Source: Streptomyces sp. 130
GTDB taxonomy: Bacteria; Actinomycetota; Actinomycetes; Streptomycetales; Streptomycetaceae
Length of the DNA: 64,000 nucleotides
Assembly (NCBI RefSeq): GCF_007096885.1
Contig: NZ_VJNO01000022.1
Span: 43,963 to 107,962 of the forward strand
Direction of reading: 5' to 3'
Shown: positions 53,152 to 61,983 of the stretch, in pieces
Layout: every line of letters begins with the position of its first letter
Numbering within the stretch: position 1 is the first letter of the stretch
Position numbers and translations under genes: made by a program
Notes under the pieces: model-generated
Told to the model about the DNA's origin: nothing
Seen by the model: only the letters and a program-made list of their open reading frames with translations
Databases searched by the model: none

Positions 53152-53331
53152 TCAGAAGGCGTTGTTGAACCCCCAGAGCGTCTCCTTCGGCTGCTCCGCC
53201 CGCCCCCGCAGATCCGCCACCACCTCGGAGAGCACCGGGTGGTCCATCGTCCGCAGGGTCGCCAGGTCCAGGCCGAGCAGGTCCGGCAGTCCGCCCGTGC
53301 CCGTTCCCTCGTACCGTGTCGCCTCGCTCAT
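53152..53331 (-). CDS. fxsA: FxSxx-COOH cyclophane RiPP precursor, FNNAF variant
   Basis: A 59-residue peptide. The leader contains LPDLLGLDLATLRTMDHPVL, the conserved FxsA-type leader with its DHPVL block. The core is WGFNNAF at the extreme C-terminus (Trp53 to Phe59). The family motif is F-x-S-x-x-COOH; here Phe55-Asn56-Asn57-Ala58-Phe59, so Ser is replaced by Asn. The expected crosslink is Phe55 to Asn57, with Trp53-Gly54-Phe55 a second possible three-residue unit. A strong GGGGAGG lies upstream of ATG 53331; the frame extends to 53406 but without a ribosome binding site. It is followed by fxsB and the HExxH gene. Confidence 0.88.
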   Translation of the reverse strand: MSEATRYEGTGTGGLPDLLGLDLATLRTMDHPVLSEVVADLRGRAEQPKETLWGFNNAF

Positions 53332-53484
53332 CACGCCTCCCCGTACCGCAGCACCGGGCCGGCCGGTGACCCGCTCGCCGTCGAGCGCGTCCCGCCGGTC
53401 CCGCATCCCTGATCCGCTCCGTCGCCTTCCGCCTCGCGTGGACGCCGGGGCCCGGGCCCGCTCACCGTCGAGCGCGCCCTTCGC

Positions 53485-56400
53485 TCACCGCTCCAGCTCC
53501 GCCAGCCGCCCGGCGGTCGCCTCACCCGCCGCGCCGCCGGTGTCCGGCAGTTTGCGCCACTCCTGGCGGGCCGCCCGGTACGCGTCGCGCGCGGCCCGGG
53601 GGCGCCCCGCCCTCTCGTACGTCATACCCCGCCAGTGGTGGGCTGTAGCGGCCAACTCCACGGCTTCCTGAAGATGTTGTGGACTCTCCAGCTCCGTTTG
53701 CGCCTCGCCGGCCGCGTCGGCGGCCGACCGGAAGGCCTCCGCCGCCTCGTCGCGGCGGGCCGGGCGGTCGAGGACACCGGCGGCCCGCAGGAGCGTCCGG
53801 CCCAGCTCCAGCCAGCAGCGGGCGGCGGTGAGCGGGGCGGTCGCCTCCTCGGCGGCGAGCTTGAAGAGGTACTCGGCCTCCCGCAGGTCGACCCGGTCCG
53901 CCGTGGCGCGGTGGCGCAGCATCAGGGCGCGGCCCAGCATCAGCAGCCGCTCGGACTGCTGGGCGCCGTCGGCCGGCGTCTCGGAGCGGCAGTCGCGCAG
54001 CACCCGGACCGCCGCGCCGATGTGCGCGCGCCCGTCCGGGAGTTCGGCGCGGCGCAGCAGCGTGGCGCCCCACTCGGCGAGCAGGTCGGTGTAGGCGCGG
54101 GAGTCGCGGGGGATGCCCCGGGCCGCGCGGGCGAACCACTCGGTGGCGGCGACGAGTTCGGCGGGGTCGCCGGTGTGCTCGTAGCGGGTGACGCGGACGC
54201 GGCCGGCCCGGGTCTGGAGCTGGGCGCGCTGCCGCTGGTCGCGTACGGTCTCCAGCGACTGGGCGGTGAGGGTGGCGGCCTCCTCCGGCTCCGCGCCGGA
54301 GGCGAGCAGCGCGTCGACCAGGTCCAGGACGATGCGGGTCTCGGTGCCCCTGGTGTGCCCGCTGCTCTGGGCGAACGCGGTGCGCAGCGACCGGGCCGAC
54401 TGGCGGGCGTACGCGCGGGACTGCTCGCCGTCCTGGGTGGCGCGGGCCAGCTTCAGCAGCGTGCGGCCGTGCTGGAGGGGCAGGACGGCGGGGCGGTTCT
54501 CCTGGTCGGGCCAGGCGTCGGCGAACGCCTCCAGCATCCCGCAGGCGCTCTGGAGCAGGGCGGTGTCCCCGTCGAGCCGCCACTGCGCCTCCAGGGCCCG
54601 CACGCGTTCCAGGGTGAGGCGGAGGGCTTCGCCAGGCTCCAGGCCGGGGCTGGCGCAGGCCGCGGTGTACTCGCGGTCGGCGCGCCGCAGCAGCTCCAGC
54701 GCGCCGCGCCGGTCGCCGCGCCGGCGCCGGTCGTCGGCCGCCGCGTGCAGCACCTTGGCGAGCACCGCGCGTTCGCGTACGGCTCCGGGGCGGGCGGCGG
54801 CCCGTTCGGCGGCGCGTTCGGCCTCCTCCAGCAGATCGGCGCCGCCCTGCACCTCCCACAGGCGCAGCACGCAGCGCGCGTACTCCGCCCAGAGCTCGGT
54901 GTCGTCGGCGGGGGCCGGGCCCTGCTCGGCGGCGCCTCTGAGCAGCTGTACGGCGTCGATCAGGCGCTGCACCATCTTGTCGGCCTCGAAGTGGCGCACG
55001 AGTTCCCGCGCGCGGCGCACGGCGAGGCCGGCGGCCTGGGGGTTCCCGGTGGTCCTGGGCTCCCGGGTGACGAATCGTGGGGGTACGGGCATGAAGCGCT
55101 CCAGTACGCGTGCTGCGACTTCGGCAAAGGCATGGGGGACGCGCGGACCCCCGGGTCTCTCGTTCCCCCCGTTCCCCTCGTTCTCCTCACTGTCGTCGGC
55201 GTCTTCCGCGTCGGAAGTGCCCGCCGCGCCCGGGACGGGCCACGGGGTGCGGTGCGCGGCGTCGCGGGCGGCGCCGTCGCCGAGCTGGGCGTAGGCGAGG
55301 GCCGGGAAGTTGGGCCCGCCCTTGCCGAACCGCTGCTCTATGTATTGCGAACAGTGCTTGAGTACGAGCAGAGCCTCGTCGCGGCCGAGGGGCCCGAGCA
55401 GTGCTTCCTGGACATCGGGCTCGAAGGCGTACCACTGTCCGCGTCCGGTGCCGCCCCCGGTGCGCCTGAGGAGTCCGCTGAGCAGGACCTCGGCGAGTTC
55501 GGAGGGACCGGAGTGGGGCAGCATCGTGCGCTGGACGAGTTGCATGACGGGCAGGTAGAGGGGGGCCGCCGCGAGGTAGACGGCGAGCTGGCCGGCGGCC
55601 GGGGAGGCCGTCGAGCGGAACCGGCTGACCAGCTGCAGCGAGGACGGCCGGTCGCCCGTCCGGCGCGCGGGGGCCGCCGGCTGGTCGGCCCGGACCCAGC
55701 CGACCGCGCCCGGGACCGAGGCCGTGCCGGTGCCGGAGAGCAGCCGGGCCCAGGCGGCGAGCGCGTCCGCGACCGGCGGCAGCACCGGCACGGCGAGGGC
55801 GCCGGGGTGGGCGGGGCCCGTCCCGGCGTCGCCGGTGACCTTGAGCAGGGTGGCCCCGGCCGGGCCCTCGCCCCGGGTCAGCGAGCCGAAGGTGACCGGC
55901 AGCCGGGTCCGGTTCCACATGCGCTGCGGCAGCGGCTGGAGCACGGCGACCGGGGCGAGCCGGGCGAGCTGGTGCAGCAGCCGGTGGGCGTGTCCGGAGC
56001 GCCAGAGCGGGCCCGCGCAGTCGCTGACCACGACGGTCACCCGGCGTCCGGTGGGGTCGCTGAGCCGGTCCGCGGAGTGCAGCGGGGCGGCGGCCGGGTC
56101 GGGGCTGCGGCTGACCGTGCAGCCGCCGTCCGGGCCGGGGTGCAGATAGCGCATCTGCACGTCCCGGAACGCCCCGATCCGGGCGAAGATCTGCTGGAGC
56201 TCCTCGAACAGCCGGTCCCAGACCAGCATCGAGGAGGAGGCGTCCATCACGCACTGCACGACGGCGTCGCCGCGCCGGACCCCCCGGAAGACCGGCATGA
56301 CCACGCCCCCGGCGCGGGCGCTGCGTTCGGCGGTCGCCGTCTCGTCCAGGACCCGGCGCAGCGGTGCGGAGACCGGGCGGTAGCGCTGCAACGGGCGCAG

Positions 56401-56898
56401 GGCACGGGTCAGTTCGAGGGGCGCGGGCAGGACGGGGGCGGCCGGCACGCCGAGGGGCAGCACGGTGGCGCGGGCGTCCGCGCCGGGCCGGATGTCCTGC
56501 GGGTCCGGTGCCGCGTCCGGGTCGCCGGGCCGCGTACGACCGGGGACGGGGTGCAGGGAGATCCGCTCGCCGTCTGCCGGTGCGGGCGCCTCCGCGCGCC
56601 GCTCCCGACGGTCCGCTTCCGGGGTGCGGGCGTCCGGGGCGGGGGTGCGGCGGGGGCCGGGGCGCTGCGCGGGGTCGCGGTGGCCGGGGCGGCGCGCGGC
56701 GTCCGGGCCGGTGTCCTCCCCGGGCGCGGACGCGCCGCTGGTCCACCGGGCCAGCCAGAGGGCGTCGCAGAGCTGCTCGACGTCCGGGTCGAGCCCGGCG
56801 CCGCGCAGCCGCGCGACCAGCTCGGGCAGCAACCCGCCGTCGTGGGGCCCCGGGGCGCCGGGCCCGCCGGCGCCGTTCTCGTCCGCCGCACCGGACAT
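53485..56898 (-). CDS. SAV_2336-type vWA/TPR protein
   Basis: A 1137-residue protein. Residues 1-60 form a helical head followed by a Pro/Arg-rich disordered stretch. The von Willebrand A-like domain has MIDAS residues D219, S221 and S223 in VMDASSSMLVWDRL. From about 620 to the C-terminus there are TPR-like helical repeats. In the ternary systems described for multicellular bacteria such vWA proteins are bound by a MoxR ATPase and a VMAP protein, both encoded directly upstream here. It probably assembles the effector complex. Its ATG is 7 nt after the MoxR stop. Confidence 0.85.
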   Translation of the reverse strand: MSGAADENGAGGPGAPGPHDGGLLPELVARLRGAGLDPDVEQLCDALWLARWTSGASAPGEDTGPDAARRPGHRDPAQRPGPRRTPAPDARTPEADRRERRAEAPAPADGERISLHPVPGRTRPGDPDAAPDPQDIRPGADARATVLPLGVPAAPVLPAPLELTRALRPLQRYRPVSAPLRRVLDETATAERSARAGGVVMPVFRGVRRGDAVVQCVMDASSSMLVWDRLFEELQQIFARIGAFRDVQMRYLHPGPDGGCTVSRSPDPAAAPLHSADRLSDPTGRRVTVVVSDCAGPLWRSGHAHRLLHQLARLAPVAVLQPLPQRMWNRTRLPVTFGSLTRGEGPAGATLLKVTGDAGTGPAHPGALAVPVLPPVADALAAWARLLSGTGTASVPGAVGWVRADQPAAPARRTGDRPSSLQLVSRFRSTASPAAGQLAVYLAAAPLYLPVMQLVQRTMLPHSGPSELAEVLLSGLLRRTGGGTGRGQWYAFEPDVQEALLGPLGRDEALLVLKHCSQYIEQRFGKGGPNFPALAYAQLGDGAARDAAHRTPWPVPGAAGTSDAEDADDSEENEGNGGNERPGGPRVPHAFAEVAARVLERFMPVPPRFVTREPRTTGNPQAAGLAVRRARELVRHFEADKMVQRLIDAVQLLRGAAEQGPAPADDTELWAEYARCVLRLWEVQGGADLLEEAERAAERAAARPGAVRERAVLAKVLHAAADDRRRRGDRRGALELLRRADREYTAACASPGLEPGEALRLTLERVRALEAQWRLDGDTALLQSACGMLEAFADAWPDQENRPAVLPLQHGRTLLKLARATQDGEQSRAYARQSARSLRTAFAQSSGHTRGTETRIVLDLVDALLASGAEPEEAATLTAQSLETVRDQRQRAQLQTRAGRVRVTRYEHTGDPAELVAATEWFARAARGIPRDSRAYTDLLAEWGATLLRRAELPDGRAHIGAAVRVLRDCRSETPADGAQQSERLLMLGRALMLRHRATADRVDLREAEYLFKLAAEEATAPLTAARCWLELGRTLLRAAGVLDRPARRDEAAEAFRSAADAAGEAQTELESPQHLQEAVELAATAHHWRGMTYERAGRPRAARDAYRAARQEWRKLPDTGGAAGEATAGRLAELER

Positions 56899-56905
56899 CA
56901 GATCC

Positions 56906-57931
56906 TCACCTCGGCCGGTCGAGTCGCTGGATGAGCAGGTCGGCGAGCCGGTCGCGGCCCGCCGGTGACGCGGCGTGGGTGAGGTATATGGCGTTCAGCA
57001 GCTGGTCCGTGGCGAGGAGTTCGGTGCGGGACCGTTCCAGGAAGTGGGCGATCAGGTCGTCGCTGGCGCGGGCGGCCTCCTCGCCGAGGTGGGCCTTGAC
57101 GAAGGAGGCGAGGCGCTTGTGGTCGGGGCGGCCGAGCTCCAGATGGATGCAGCGGCGCATCAGCGGGGCCGGGAAGTCCCGCTCGCCGTTGCTCGTGAGC
57201 ACGACGAAGGGGAAGGCCCGGCACTGCACCCGGCCGCCCTTGATGCGGACCTTGTTGCCGTCGTGGTCCAGCACGTCCGCCTCGCCGTCGGGCAGCCGGT
57301 CGGCGATCCGTTCCAGTTCGGGGATGGCGAACTCGCCTTCCTCCAGGACGTTCAGCAGGTCGTTCGGCAGATCGATGTCGCTCTTGTCCAGCTCGTCGAT
57401 GAGCAGGACGCGCGGCCGGTCCGAGGGCAGCAGCGCGGTGCCGAGCGGCCCGAGCCGGATGTAACTGCCGACGCTCTGTGCCGCGTCGGCCCCCGGCGCG
57501 CCGCCGGCCGCCGCGTGGGAGGCGATCTGGACGTCCTGGAGCCTGGCGATGGCGTCGTAGTGGTAGAGGCCGTCCTGGAGCGTGGTGCGGCTGACCACGG
57601 GCCAGCGCAGCACCTTGCCGAGTTCGAGCTCCCGCGCCACGGAGTGGGCCAGGGTGCTCTTGCCCGCGCCCGGGTCGCCGGTGACGAGCAGGGGGCGCCG
57701 CAGGTACAGCGCCGCGTTGATCATCTCCAGCTCCTCGGCGCCGGGCCGGTGCTCCTCGGCGACGCGACCGGGGATGCCGAGCCTGCGGTCGGCGGACTCG
57801 CCGCCGTCCGCCCCGCCGGGCCCGCGGCCTCCGGTGAAGTCGCGCCAGGGCGGCGGGGGCGGCAGCTGGGGCACCTCGTCGTGCGGTTCGCCGATGCCCC
57901 GGTAGATGAGCCACTCGCTCGGTTCACTCAT
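56906..57931 (-). CDS. MoxR-type AAA+ ATPase
   Basis: A 341-residue ATPase with Walker A GDPGAGKS (85-92), Walker B VLLIDELDK (D179, E180), sensor TSNGERDFPAP and a C-terminal helical lid. MoxR proteins act as chaperones for vWA partners, here the next gene. It begins at ATG 57931 with GAGGGA upstream, after a 130-nt gap following the protease gene. Confidence 0.93.
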   Translation of the reverse strand: MSEPSEWLIYRGIGEPHDEVPQLPPPPPWRDFTGGRGPGGADGGESADRRLGIPGRVAEEHRPGAEELEMINAALYLRRPLLVTGDPGAGKSTLAHSVARELELGKVLRWPVVSRTTLQDGLYHYDAIARLQDVQIASHAAAGGAPGADAAQSVGSYIRLGPLGTALLPSDRPRVLLIDELDKSDIDLPNDLLNVLEEGEFAIPELERIADRLPDGEADVLDHDGNKVRIKGGRVQCRAFPFVVLTSNGERDFPAPLMRRCIHLELGRPDHKRLASFVKAHLGEEAARASDDLIAHFLERSRTELLATDQLLNAIYLTHAASPAGRDRLADLLIQRLDRPR

Positions 57932-58061
57932 AGCGTGTCCCTCGTTGTCACTCGTCCGCCAGGGGCGGCCTGCGTCGGACGTTCCCTACCGTAGCGATCC
58001 ACCCCAACGCCCGTAAGGGAAAGACCAGTTCGCTTACACGGCTGATGCGTTGCGTGGTGGC

Positions 58062-60128
58062 TCACGGCGCCTCCAGGAAGTCGGAGCCCGGCAGCGGACG
58101 GTGCGGATCGTCGTAGTAGAGGGCGGCGCCGGCGGACCAGTACATCTCGGTCCGTCCCGCGCTCACCCCGCGTCTCAGTTCGTGGATCTTCCACGGCAGC
58201 CGGTCGTGGGTGCGGGTGTCCGACACCGCCTCGGCCACGCGCCGGTGGAACTCCTTGCAGACCGTGTCGCCCTCCGCCGCACGCCGCTGGAGCAGCGCCA
58301 CACCGAAGCCGCTGTCGAGCAGCCGCACCACCCCGGCCGTCACGTCCGGGTCCGGCCGGCTTCCGTAGCGGCACAGCACGGGCACGGTCTCGTGGGCCAG
58401 GGTGCGCAGCCACGCCGACTCCGGTACACATACCCGCAATTCGTCCTCGCAGTCGACCACCCGGGCCCGGATCGCGGTCGCCAGGCCCGCGTCCCACCGG
58501 GCCGGCCGCTCCTCGGCGGCGCCCTGGTACGGGCTGCGCAGCACCACCGGGCGTACGGCTCCGAGCCGCATCCCGGACGGCGGCAGCACCCAGTCGTCCA
58601 CCGGGAGGCCGAAGAGCGCGGGCGCGACGACGACCTGGAGCATGGCGGGGCTGTCCGGTTCGTCGCACCGCCGGAACGCCTCGGTCAGGGCGGCGGCGAG
58701 CCGGTCCGGGACGGTGCCGAGCGCCGCGCCGCGGCTGTCCTCGTCCACGGGCTCGGCCTCCCCGGCCCGGCGGTCCACGGCGACCCGCCAGTCGTACTGG
58801 TCGCGGGCCCAGCCCTGGAGGTCCACGTGGAGCACGACGCAGTCTCGGTCGCCGTAGCGGACGGGGTCGCCCGCCGGGGCGTGGGCGGCCTGCTGGCGGT
58901 TCTGCTCCAGGCGGAGCCGGATCGCGGCCCACTCCATGTCCAGCTGCCGGCGCAGGTCGCGGGGGAGTTCGGTGTCGGCGATGCGCTTGACCCAGCCCCA
59001 GAGCGCCTTGGCGTTGCGCACGGAGAGCTGGCCGCAGGGGCGGTCGGCCGCGAGGACGCCCATGCAGTAGCGGACGATCAGCTCGAACCGGGCCTCGCGG
59101 TCGCGTGCGCGGGCGTCGTAGAGCGCGCCCAGTCCGTCGCGCCAGCCGCGCGGGGCCGGGCGGTGGTCGCGGGCGTACACCCCGGGCAGCCGGTCGAGCA
59201 GGGTCAGCAGCGAGCGGGTGCTGGCCGGGGGCGGCAGCTCGGCGAGCCGGCCCAGCAGTTCGGCCCGCAGCTTGGGGCCGAGGATGCCGCCGGGCGGGTC
59301 GGGCAGGTCGCTCTGCGCGTCGGTCCAGGTCCGCTCGGCGCCGGCGGAGCTGGTGTGCCGGTCGGCGTGGTAGCGGTCGTGGGCGTGGAAGACGGCCTGG
59401 TATATGTCGTCGGTCTCGGTCTCGACGGGCCCGGCCGGCACCTCCAGGGTGCGCAGCCGCTCGACGCCGACGGCGGTGCCGCCCTGGTGGCCGTTGATCT
59501 GCGACTTGATGACGCCGACGACCTCGCCCCGGGCCAGGTCGACCAGCGGGCCGCCGGACATGCCGAGCTCCACCCAGTCGCCGTCGATCCTGACGACCTG
59601 CTCGGCGTCGCCCGATCCCCCGTACGAACCCTTGACGACGCAGACGCCGCTGCGGCTCCGCAGTCCGCCGCCCTGGACGGGCGCCCAGCCCACGCAGCGC
59701 ACCTCGCGGCTGCGGAGCATCGCGTCGGACCGCTCGGTGACGTACACGCAGGGGTGCTCGACGGGGCGCTGGAGCTGGATGAGCGCGAGGTCGGGGGCCG
59801 GCCAGCCGCCCGGGCCCGGGGGCCGGGTGCCGGGCAGGGCGGCGACGACCCGGCCCGGCACCTCGGTCAGGTCCGTGCTGTAGCGGTCCTTCTTGAACCA
59901 CACGCCCACCATGCCCCCCTCCCCCCGCATCGCCACGTGCGCGCAGGTGAGGACCCAGCTGGGTGCGACGAAGAAGCCACTGCCCAGGAAGTCCCCTTCC
60001 GGCCCGTCCTGGGCATACCCGGACGGCGGGCGATGGATGCGCACGGTGGCGTCCTGGACGAGGTCCATGAGGGCGGCCTGGGCGGGGCCGAGGGCCCCCT
60101 CTGCGCCCCCCTGTTCCCCGAAGGTCAT
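58062..60128 (-). CDS. Trypsin-like protease with VMAP-type C-terminal region
   Basis: A 688-residue protein. The N-terminal serine protease has the triad His64 (LTCAHV), Asp113 (PDLALIQL) and Ser191 (GMSGGPL), and no signal peptide, so it acts in the cytoplasm. The remaining ~430 residues contain LHVDLQGWARDQYDWRVAV and other blocks typical of vWA-MoxR-associated proteins. It overlaps the upstream TRYPCO1-like gene (ATGA, 60128-60125). A cytoplasmic trypsin guarded by accessory proteins fits a conditional effector. Confidence 0.87.
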   Translation of the reverse strand: MTFGEQGGAEGALGPAQAALMDLVQDATVRIHRPPSGYAQDGPEGDFLGSGFFVAPSWVLTCAHVAMRGEGGMVGVWFKKDRYSTDLTEVPGRVVAALPGTRPPGPGGWPAPDLALIQLQRPVEHPCVYVTERSDAMLRSREVRCVGWAPVQGGGLRSRSGVCVVKGSYGGSGDAEQVVRIDGDWVELGMSGGPLVDLARGEVVGVIKSQINGHQGGTAVGVERLRTLEVPAGPVETETDDIYQAVFHAHDRYHADRHTSSAGAERTWTDAQSDLPDPPGGILGPKLRAELLGRLAELPPPASTRSLLTLLDRLPGVYARDHRPAPRGWRDGLGALYDARARDREARFELIVRYCMGVLAADRPCGQLSVRNAKALWGWVKRIADTELPRDLRRQLDMEWAAIRLRLEQNRQQAAHAPAGDPVRYGDRDCVVLHVDLQGWARDQYDWRVAVDRRAGEAEPVDEDSRGAALGTVPDRLAAALTEAFRRCDEPDSPAMLQVVVAPALFGLPVDDWVLPPSGMRLGAVRPVVLRSPYQGAAEERPARWDAGLATAIRARVVDCEDELRVCVPESAWLRTLAHETVPVLCRYGSRPDPDVTAGVVRLLDSGFGVALLQRRAAEGDTVCKEFHRRVAEAVSDTRTHDRLPWKIHELRRGVSAGRTEMYWSAGAALYYDDPHRPLPGSDFLEAP

Positions 60129-60685
60129 GCCCCGCCGCCGTCGGTGTCGTCCGCCCCTCCGGGGTGTGCCGGTGCGCCGGGGGGTGCCCCGGCGGGCGGG
60201 TGTCCGGGAGGTGCGCCGGCGCCCGGCGGCGCGGCGGGCGGTGGTGCGGGGGGCGCGAAGGGCGCCGGGGCCGGTGGAGCCGTCTGCGCCGGTACGGGAG
60301 CGGGCGGGGGCGGGTCGACGGGCGGCCCGCCGCCGTTCCAGGTCAGCGTGACCGTGATGGCGCCCTTGGCCTCGCCGTCCGCGAGCAGCCCGACGATCTT
60401 GCCGGACTTGGCGGTCAGCTCGATGCCGAACTCGACGCTCACCTCGTCCGGCCGCACCGCGCGCAACGGCACGGCGAGCGAGCGCGCGACCCCGGTCACC
60501 ACGGAGTGCAGGCTCTCGACCCGGGCCTGCACCTGGTCCGCGATGTCCCCGAACCCGGTGTCCGTATAGGTCGGCCCGCCGCGGGGCGCCGGCCCGGCCA
60601 GCTCCTCGGCCCCGGAGATCCTGGCCCAGACCGGCGTGCCGTCCGGCAGCTCAATGCGCGTAATTCGGGACCCACTGTCACCCAT
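60125..60685 (-). CDS. TRYPCO1-like (CU044_2847 family) protein with Pro/Ala-rich tail
   Basis: A 186-residue protein. The core (about residues 40-118) has RPDEVSVEFGIELTAKSGKI and GEAKGAITVTLTW, matching the CU044_2847 family. The C-terminal 65 residues are almost only Pro, Ala and Gly. It is the first gene of the long minus-strand block, divergent from the DUF6104 gene. Confidence 0.83.
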   Translation of the reverse strand: MGDSGSRITRIELPDGTPVWARISGAEELAGPAPRGGPTYTDTGFGDIADQVQARVESLHSVVTGVARSLAVPLRAVRPDEVSVEFGIELTAKSGKIVGLLADGEAKGAITVTLTWNGGGPPVDPPPPAPVPAQTAPPAPAPFAPPAPPPAAPPGAGAPPGHPPAGAPPGAPAHPGGADDTDGGGA

Positions 60686-60785
60686 GACACCCCCCGTTCG
60701 CCAATTACCCGCAGATTAACGGCCGTAGTCGGCGGATGCGGGGTGGATCGGCCAGGACGCGGCCCGGGCTGCGCGAAGGCGCCTC

Positions 60786-60791
60786 TAGACT
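60786..60791 (+). promoter_or_regulatory. -10 box TAGACT of a leaderless gene
   Basis: TAGACT lies 6 nt before ATG 60798 and no ribosome binding site is present. This is one of the clearest leaderless starts in the window. Confidence 0.6.
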
Positions 60792-60797
60792 TGAGCC

Positions 60798-60980
60798 ATG
60801 TACTTCACCGACCGCGGCATCGAGGAGCTGGAGAAGCGGCGAGGCGAGGAGGAGGTCACCTTTGAGTGGCTCGCCGAGCAGCTTCGTACGTTCGTCGATC
60901 TGAATCCCGACTTCGAGGTGCCGGTCGAGCGCCTCGCGACCTGGCTGGCCCGTCTGGACGACGAGGACGAGGACGAGTAG
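60798..60980 (+). CDS. DUF6104 small acidic protein
   Basis: A 60-residue protein beginning MYFTDRGIEELEKRRG, which matches from memory the small Streptomyces DUF6104 family of unknown function. It ends in an acidic DDEDEDE tail. The last 15 bp of the gene are part of a 90-bp tandem duplication, but the first copy preserves the stop. Confidence 0.85.
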   Translation: MYFTDRGIEELEKRRGEEEVTFEWLAEQLRTFVDLNPDFEVPVERLATWLARLDDEDEDE

Positions 60981-61144
60981 GGGTCACTCCCCGCCCGCAC
61001 GGCCCCCGCGTACGCGGTCGTACGCGAGCCCCGGCGCGCCGTGCGCTGTCAGGACGACGAGGACGAGTAGGGGTCACTCCCCGCCCGCACGGCCCCCGCG
61101 TACGCGGTCGTACGCGAGCCCCGGCGCGCCGTGCGCTGTCAGGA
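60966..61144. repeat. 90-bp tandem duplication (two copies)
   Basis: 60966-61054 and 61056-61144 are identical (89 bp, period 90). The unit spans the end of the DUF6104 gene and the end of the converging gene. Each copy contains a stop for both strands, so neither gene is disrupted. It is either a very recent event or an assembly artefact. Confidence 0.9.
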
Positions 61145-61907
61145 GCGCCCCGGCGAAGGCCCAGCCGCCACTGCGCCGGACCGCTCCCCACAGGGCGAGC
61201 GGCAGTCCGGCCGCCAGCTGGGCGCCCGCCAGCGCCCGCGCCCGCGGGCCCCGCAGCCACGGTCCGAGTCGGCTGCTCTCCACCGCACCCAGATCGACCC
61301 TGACCGCGTCGCGCCACCCGGGCCACTCGACGCGCTCGGCCCCTTCCCACGCCTCGCCGCCCGGCTCCCCCGCGTCCAGCCCGGCCGGGAGCGCGAGGCC
61401 GGTGCGGGTGAGCACGGCGAGCAGCCCGCGCAGCCGGGCCCGGGCGTCGGCGTCCGGGTCGGGTCGGGTGAGCGCGTCGAGCGACTGCACGTCCAGTACG
61501 GGGTCGAGCCCCAGCCGCTCGGCGAACGTGCGCATCGCCTCGTCCTCACCGGCCGGGGTGCCGTCCGCGAGCCAGACGTAGCCCACCGGGCGGCGGAACC
61601 CCGAGGCGAGCGTGTAGCCCGCCCGGTCGCCGTCCCACCACAGCGCGAGCACCGGCCAGGTGGAGCCGACGGCGAGCGCGGTGGCCCAGCCGCCCAGCAC
61701 CCGGTCGACGGGGTCGGCCCGCTCGCCCTCGCCGGCCCGGGCCGGACGGCCGCCCTGCCAGGGCTCCCCCTCCGGTACGAGAACGCTCCAGCCCGGTCCG
61801 GCCGGCGCGAGCAGCAGCGGTTCGCGCAGCAGCCGCGCCACCGGGCGCACGGCGTCCGGCACGGTCCGGCACAGCAGCAGGGCACCCACGGGTGAGGTCG
61901 CGTCCAT
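61074..61907 (-). CDS. Hypothetical protein with C-terminal hydrophobic segments
   Basis: A 277-residue protein. The first ~200 residues are soluble, Ala, Pro, Arg and Asp rich, with LLLCRTVPDAVRPVARLL near the start. The C-terminal ~50 residues have two short hydrophobic segments (LAGAQLAAGLPLALWGAV and WAFAGALLTAHGA). I do not recognise the family. The 3' end is in the 90-bp duplication; a second, unused copy of its end lies downstream. Confidence 0.7.
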   Translation of the reverse strand: MDATSPVGALLLCRTVPDAVRPVARLLREPLLLAPAGPGWSVLVPEGEPWQGGRPARAGEGERADPVDRVLGGWATALAVGSTWPVLALWWDGDRAGYTLASGFRRPVGYVWLADGTPAGEDEAMRTFAERLGLDPVLDVQSLDALTRPDPDADARARLRGLLAVLTRTGLALPAGLDAGEPGGEAWEGAERVEWPGWRDAVRVDLGAVESSRLGPWLRGPRARALAGAQLAAGLPLALWGAVRRSGGWAFAGALLTAHGAPGLAYDRVRGGRAGGE

Positions 61908-61983
61908 GCCTCACACCGTAGGCCACCTTGTCCCCTTATGGGGGCTTTCGCGCGCCCCGGCCACCCGCCCCCCATCGCTTCTT

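Noticed and set aside
52887..53168. Short plus- and minus-strand frames in the fxsA-fxsB gap
   Set aside because: No ribosome binding site or codon bias; they overlap the hairpin-rich gap.
60966..61144. Attachment-site duplication of an integrated element
   Set aside because: The copies are adjacent with no integrase, tRNA or cargo between them, so it is a tandem duplication.
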